From an uncultured Eubacteriales bacterium (GTDB lineage Bacteria; Bacillota; Clostridia; Lachnospirales; Lachnospiraceae), in the NCBI GenBank assembly GCA_900315305.1, contig OMYS01000001.1:57358-121357 (forward strand): a stretch of 64,000 bases of DNA, in the 5' to 3' direction. Below the pieces are notes generated by a model. The model had not been told where the DNA came from, ran no database searches, and saw only the letters and a program-made list of their open reading frames with translations. Positions 59,718 to 64,000 of this stretch are shown here, piece by piece. Position 1 is the stretch's first letter, and each line of letters opens with the position of its first letter. A program made the translations under genes and the position numbers.

Positions 59718-60704
59718 TCAGCCCTGCAGAAAGCGGCGCACGATGTTGATCCAGAGCTCAAACTGGATTCTCACATAATTCCCGAAGTTCTCCGGATAGA
59801 AACGAACAATTTTCCCCTCTCTCCGGCCCTTCATGGCAAGAAGAAAGCCCTTCGCAATTCCCTGCACATACTCCCTGCCGTAGCCCTTTGCCGCAAAGAA
59901 GGCCGCCTTGACCAGAAATCCCGGGATCAGTGTCGGGAGGTTCAGAAGAATCTGCGGCACCGGCATATTTTTGGCAATCACATAGATGCTGTTCCGGCTT
60001 GTATTGATCACCTTGAACAGATTGTAGACTGACCCGCTCGAGGCACTCCCGACATGCAGGACCCTTGCCGACGGAATAAACAGATTGTGATAGCCCTGGA
60101 TTCTTGCCCGCCATCCGATGTCGCAGTCCTCAAGATACGCGAAATGATTTTCATCAAACAGGCCGATCTCATCGAGGATCGACTTTCTGTAGATGGCCGC
60201 ACCGGCGCAGCTGGAGAAGATCTCCGCCGGGCGGCGGTACAGCTTCTCCGGCTTTCCCTTTCCGCGCGCAAAGGCCCAGCCGAGCCCGCAGTACAAATCC
60301 CCGGCATCGTCCATCAGCTCAGGGTCCTTCATGCTCAGCATTTTTGCCTGGCAGGAAAATACACTGCTCTTCCGCTCCATCGCGCGGACCAGCTCTCTCG
60401 TGAAATTTCTGTCGACAATTGTGTCATTGTTGAGAAGAATGACGTAATCCATTCCCTCAGAGGCGCGGATTCCCGCGTTGACCGCTCCGCAGAAGCCCGT
60501 GTTTTCTCCCATGCGGAGCATCTCCGCCTCCGGAAACAGCTGCTCTGCCTCCTCCGCACTCCCGTCCTTCGAGCCGTTGTCAACAACGATCACGCGGTCT
60601 GGAACAACCGATTCCCGGTACACGGATTCGAGACAGTCACGGAGATAGCTGATCCCGTTATAGTTCGGGATAACGACGGAAACTTTCGGTGCAATACTTG
60701 TCAT
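59718..60704 (-). CDS. Family 2 glycosyltransferase
   Basis: A 328-residue GT-A enzyme. VSVVIPNYNG at 8-17, VVDNGSKDGS, the RMGENTGFCGAVNAGI block and LLNNDT with the metal-binding Asp are typical of the WbbL-like rhamnosyltransferase branch; YLEDCDIGWRAR follows. The C terminus has a hydrophobic stretch. Starts 3 bp after the end of the next glycosyltransferase gene, so they are co-translated. Confidence 0.9.
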   Translation of the reverse strand: MTSIAPKVSVVIPNYNGISYLRDCLESVYRESVVPDRVIVVDNGSKDGSAEEAEQLFPEAEMLRMGENTGFCGAVNAGIRASEGMDYVILLNNDTIVDRNFTRELVRAMERKSSVFSCQAKMLSMKDPELMDDAGDLYCGLGWAFARGKGKPEKLYRRPAEIFSSCAGAAIYRKSILDEIGLFDENHFAYLEDCDIGWRARIQGYHNLFIPSARVLHVGSASSGSVYNLFKVINTSRNSIYVIAKNMPVPQILLNLPTLIPGFLVKAAFFAAKGYGREYVQGIAKGFLLAMKGRREGKIVRFYPENFGNYVRIQFELWINIVRRFLQG

Positions 60705-60707
60705 AGC

Positions 60708-62432
60708 TTATACCTTCAGAGAATAATTCCATTTTTTCAGGGACAGGTTCGGGTTATAATTCGGATCACCGTGAATCAGGATGTCCGTCCAGTGTGACCG
60801 CATATACTCAATCTCACTCTGGAACCGTCTCACCTTCTCCTTCGTATCCTCGGCTCCCCGTGTTCTTGACTCATCGTGATAGAGCTCCGCATATGGGTCG
60901 TAGACGATCCGGTATCCGCACTGCCCGATTTTCAGGCAGAAATCGACATCATTGAACGCCACTGCGAGCTCCTCAGTAAAGCCTCCGGCCTTCTCAAATG
61001 CCTCGCGCTTCACGAGCATACAGGCCGCAGTGACAGCCGAGAGGTCCTGCATAATGGAGGCCTTGTGCATGTAACCGCCCCGGCCCCTCGGCAAATCCAC
61101 AAACATCGATCCCGCGATTCCTCCAATTCCGATAACGATCCCGGCGCTCTGGACCTTGTTGTCCGGGTAGTACAGCTTTGCACCGACCGCACCGACATCC
61201 GGCCGCTGGCAGACGCCGAGCATCTCCGTAAGCCAGTCGGTCGAAATTGTTCCCCTGACATCGTTATTCAGAAACAGGAAATAGTCGCCGCGCGCAAAGG
61301 ACACGCCATAATTATTGATCGCCGAGTAGTTAAAGCCCTTCCTCCACCGGACAAGCCGTATATTTTCTTCATTTGACTGGGAGAGCTTTCTGTAATATTC
61401 GAAGGTTTCCCGCTCCGTGCTGTTGTTCTCGACAATAATTATCTCGAGGTTCGGATAATTCGTGTCAAGCACCGACCGGATGCACTGGTCAAGCGCCTCG
61501 TGCTCATCCTTGTTCGGGATGATGACCGACACCTTCGGGCAGCCATTCACCGGATATCTGACTCGGTAAAAGCCGAAATCGGGGAGAAGCTCAACCGTTC
61601 CCTTCTCTCCCGCGCGCCGCAGGCTTCCCTCAACGGCCTTCTTTCCCGCCTCATAGGCATAGGTCTTGCTCATCGGATTGTCCGCGGTCGATGCCTCGTG
61701 CGTTCTCCAATGATAGAGAATTCTCGGAACCCTGGCGATTCCCTCTGCCTTCTCCGCGCACCGGAAAATGAAATCATGGTCCTGCGCGCCGCTGAGCTCC
61801 GGATCAAAGCCGCCGGCCTCCTCTGCGAGCGCCTTTTTCACGACGAGGAAATGCGTGATGTAGTTATTAGATCTTAGAAGGTCCAGATTAAATTCCGGCT
61901 TAAAGTGCGGCTGAAAATGCTTCGATCCGTCCGCACTGATCTTGTCCTCATCCGAGTAGAGCATATCCGCGCCTCTCTCCCTGGCCGCCTTCATCATCTC
62001 AAAGAGGGCATCCGGCTCGAGAAGGTCATCGTGATCAAGAAAGCCGATATAGGTTCCGCGCGCGGCCGCAATCGCCCGGTTTGTATTTTCCGCTATACCG
62101 AAATTGTCAGCAAGCGGCACATACCGGACCCTGGGGTCCTTCTTCTCTCTCTTCGCCATGACAGACCGGACCGATTGCTCTCCGTCCTTTTCATCATCCG
62201 CGGCGCCCGCGTCGGCGATCACAAGCTCCCAGTTCTGATAGCTCTGCGCCTCAACGGAGTCGATCAGCTCCTCAAGGAACCTTGCCGGCGTGTGAAATGC
62301 AGGGACGAGGACCGATAGGAGCGGATCCGTATCCGCTGCCTGCTCCTTCTCCTTAAGGAGCTGTGCCTCCCCTGCCCTGTGGCCCTGAAACCACGGCTCA
62401 TAGGGTACGTCCTCCGGCTCCATCCGGTCCAT
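60708..62432 (-). CDS. Two-domain family 2 glycosyltransferase
   Basis: A 574-residue protein with two GT-A domains. The first begins at LSVLVPAFHTP (about 39) with GFLDHDDLLEPDAL; the second begins at VSVIIPNKDEHEA (about 304) with LFLNNDVRG and a final NDVDFC block. Tandem GT2 proteins of this kind add sugars to O-antigen-like or wall glycans. The ATG overlaps the stop codon of the YfhO-type gene by 1 nt. Confidence 0.9.
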   Translation of the reverse strand: MDRMEPEDVPYEPWFQGHRAGEAQLLKEKEQAADTDPLLSVLVPAFHTPARFLEELIDSVEAQSYQNWELVIADAGAADDEKDGEQSVRSVMAKREKKDPRVRYVPLADNFGIAENTNRAIAAARGTYIGFLDHDDLLEPDALFEMMKAARERGADMLYSDEDKISADGSKHFQPHFKPEFNLDLLRSNNYITHFLVVKKALAEEAGGFDPELSGAQDHDFIFRCAEKAEGIARVPRILYHWRTHEASTADNPMSKTYAYEAGKKAVEGSLRRAGEKGTVELLPDFGFYRVRYPVNGCPKVSVIIPNKDEHEALDQCIRSVLDTNYPNLEIIIVENNSTERETFEYYRKLSQSNEENIRLVRWRKGFNYSAINNYGVSFARGDYFLFLNNDVRGTISTDWLTEMLGVCQRPDVGAVGAKLYYPDNKVQSAGIVIGIGGIAGSMFVDLPRGRGGYMHKASIMQDLSAVTAACMLVKREAFEKAGGFTEELAVAFNDVDFCLKIGQCGYRIVYDPYAELYHDESRTRGAEDTKEKVRRFQSEIEYMRSHWTDILIHGDPNYNPNLSLKKWNYSLKV

Positions 62433-64000
62433 CAGACGGTTGATAAATTCTCTTGTTCCAAAATGCTTCCAGTAAAGAAAGCCCTTTTTAATCTTATATG
62501 GAGTACAAGCAGCGCGGCCAGGCTGACGGCCGCCCCTGCCCGAAGTCCCGGACAGGTGAAACTATAGGTGACGGTATGGCTTCCGGCCTTAAGAAGCACC
62601 GCCTGGAAGCCGCTGTTTGCCTTCACGGTCTCGGCCTTTTTCCCATCGACCGTGACGGACCAGCCCTCCTCATACGGAATCGTTGTCAGGAGATACGCAT
62701 CTTCATTTGTCGTGACTGTCTCCGTGATTTCATCGCCGTCCCCGGTGTTCTCCGAGCTGACCGTCCCGTCCGTCAGACGGTTGTCCCAGCTGACCGTGAC
62801 CGTCGGCACGCCGTCCTCCTCATCCGTTCCGACAGCCGTGGCACCTCCCGCGCTGTACAGAGTCGAAAGGCCCGCATCGTCATTCTTAAGGACGGTCACA
62901 CTCCCGAATGTCTTATAGTAAGAATATCCGCTGATCTCCGCCGTGCGGTCAGTCGTCAGGATGTACCGGACTCCGAGAAACTCCGGCTGATTCCCTCCCG
63001 CTCCCAGGTCCTCAGCCCTCGAGAAAAGCAGATGATTGCCATCCGCGTAAAAGAGAGACGGCCAGTACGTTCTCACATAATCCAGTATATTCCTGTTCTG
63101 TGTCGAATTGTAGGAGCTGATTGAATAATAATCCTGAACAGCCGCGTCCATGCCAAGCGTCGTCCCGTAGGTTTTCTCGATTCGGTACAGGGATGTGTCG
63201 GTCTTTTTCAGATATTGAAGGGCCTTCGTCGTGTCCGAGTCAAAGAGCGTCGCAAAATACGATCCGTTCTTTGTGATATTGGCTCGGTTCACAAAGTCAT
63301 TGAACGCATCCTTCGTGAGATTCACGGCAAGGAGCAGAACGACGGCTGTGATGAGAAGCCTTTGGGCACGCACTCCTCCGCTCTTTTTCACAAAAATCCA
63401 CAGAAGCACAAGCATGGCGATTCCGAGAACGGCCGGCGACATGCTGACATGGTAGTTCCGGTAGCGCATGTAAAGGACGCAGAGCGCATTTCCGCCCGCA
63501 AGCCCCGCAATGCCGAGCACAAAGCCCGCGCGGCTCATGGTCTTCTCCCGGATCATCCAGGTGAGCGTGAGCGCCGTGATCACCGCAAAATAGGCAAATA
63601 CTGCGAAAAACCAGCGGCTGACTGCGTACGCGAACCCGTTCATCACAACGCTGACAGGCGTGATCATGACCGAGAGAACGGCAAGAACGAGAATCACATA
63701 GTGGCAGATGACCTTCCGTCTGCTTCCTGCCATGCGCGGAATAAGGAAAATGTACTGAAAGAGAACCGGTATGAACAGTATAGAAAAGTATAGACACGGG
63801 CCCTCGTAGTAGTTCGCATAGCCCATGAACTCCCCGATGTTCAGCATGGTTGTCGAGAACATGCGGCAAAACAGAGTCAGATAATAATAGAATGGGAATA
63901 TATGCGGGAACAGACGCATCCACACAGAAAATTCCGATTCCATCCGCTCGCTCACTTCGAAGATTGCGAGGACCGTCGGGATAATCGTGACCATCGCCAT
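62432..64000 (-). CDS. YfhO-family membrane protein, 5' end outside the window
   Basis: The last 522 codons of a longer gene; the frame is open to the window edge, so the true start is to the right. Several membrane segments (to about 220 of the visible part) precede a large outer domain with the pattern HLLFSRAEDLG and EFLGVRYILTTD, then a last helix near the end. YfhO proteins are large polytopic glycosyltransferase-like proteins; in Bacillus and Listeria relatives are tied to glycosylation of teichoic acids. It heads the visible surface-glycan operon. Confidence 0.85.
   Translation of the reverse strand: MAMVTIIPTVLAIFEVSERMESEFSVWMRLFPHIFPFYYYLTLFCRMFSTTMLNIGEFMGYANYYEGPCLYFSILFIPVLFQYIFLIPRMAGSRRKVICHYVILVLAVLSVMITPVSVVMNGFAYAVSRWFFAVFAYFAVITALTLTWMIREKTMSRAGFVLGIAGLAGGNALCVLYMRYRNYHVSMSPAVLGIAMLVLLWIFVKKSGGVRAQRLLITAVVLLLAVNLTKDAFNDFVNRANITKNGSYFATLFDSDTTKALQYLKKTDTSLYRIEKTYGTTLGMDAAVQDYYSISSYNSTQNRNILDYVRTYWPSLFYADGNHLLFSRAEDLGAGGNQPEFLGVRYILTTDRTAEISGYSYYKTFGSVTVLKNDDAGLSTLYSAGGATAVGTDEEDGVPTVTVSWDNRLTDGTVSSENTGDGDEITETVTTNEDAYLLTTIPYEEGWSVTVDGKKAETVKANSGFQAVLLKAGSHTVTYSFTCPGLRAGAAVSLAALLVLHIRLKRAFFTGSILEQENLSTV

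Overview
The window is typical Bacillota (Firmicutes) chromosome, most likely from the class Clostridia and probably Lachnospiraceae-like. The reasons are the gene content (a DUF5688-type protein, a spore photoproduct lyase homologue, PrkC/PrpC, MraZ, a MurE with the DNPR motif expected for meso-diaminopimelate, and the MEP-pathway gene dxr), GGAGG ribosome binding sites on nearly every gene, and many near-consensus TTGACA-17-TATAAT promoters. The sequence is GC-rich. All four tRNA genes lack an encoded CCA end. Almost every gene lies on the minus strand, so operons read from right to left. I see no prophage, insertion sequence, CRISPR array, rRNA or obvious defence island.

Layout from left to right. 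1-9.7 kb: tRNA-Ala(CGC), a DUF5688-type protein, efp, a shikimate-pathway group (an AroD-AroK fusion, a divergent aroE and a degenerate shikimate-kinase-like gene), a sigma region 4-like regulator, a DMT transporter, a lipoprotein amidase and a GH31 glucosidase. 9.8-11.3 kb: two identical tRNA-Leu(AAG) genes flanking a small alarmone synthetase. 11.3-18.9 kb: one long operon, pyrH-frr-dxr-cdsA-rseP, followed by a nucleosidase-like gene, a spore photoproduct lyase-like gene and a short-chain dehydrogenase. 19-28.5 kb: a reduced dcw cell-division cluster (mraZ-rsmH-ftsL-pbp2-mraY-murD-ftsQ, then ftsZ-nrdR with its own promoter). The upstream edge carries a period-10 series of MraZ-type boxes. 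28.5-43.7 kb: lgt and ychF, then a very compact operon, murE-priA-def-fmt-rsmB-rlmN-prpC-prkC-rsgA-rpe-thiN, which joins wall synthesis, translation start and the PASTA kinase/phosphatase pair. 43.8-50.6 kb: an unusual carbamate kinase, uppP and carAB with a possible attenuator leader. 50.7-55.9 kb: tRNA-Leu(CAG), lspA with a zinc-ribbon protein, clpX and a membrane HtrA with a repeat-rich cytoplasmic tail. 56-64 kb: a surface-polysaccharide cluster (three GT2 glycosyltransferases, a polyprenyl glycosylphosphotransferase, an LCP ligase and a YfhO-type protein cut by the window edge).

Much of the content serves the envelope: undecaprenyl-phosphate supply and recycling (dxr, uppP), lipid II precursors (murD, murE, mraY), septal machinery, lipoprotein maturation (lgt, lspA), envelope proteolysis (rseP, htrA) and surface glycan assembly. 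The least explained signals are a dispersed family of modular palindromic elements bounded by inverted GTAAYTATTCAGCACCCC ends, the A34 tRNA-Leu pair, the nucleosidase/SPL/SDR trio, the AroD-AroK fusion next to a kinase homologue with altered active-site motifs, the carbamate kinase with altered substrate motifs, and the disordered repeat region of HtrA. I did not find a clearly novel multi-gene system; these are the leads I would follow.
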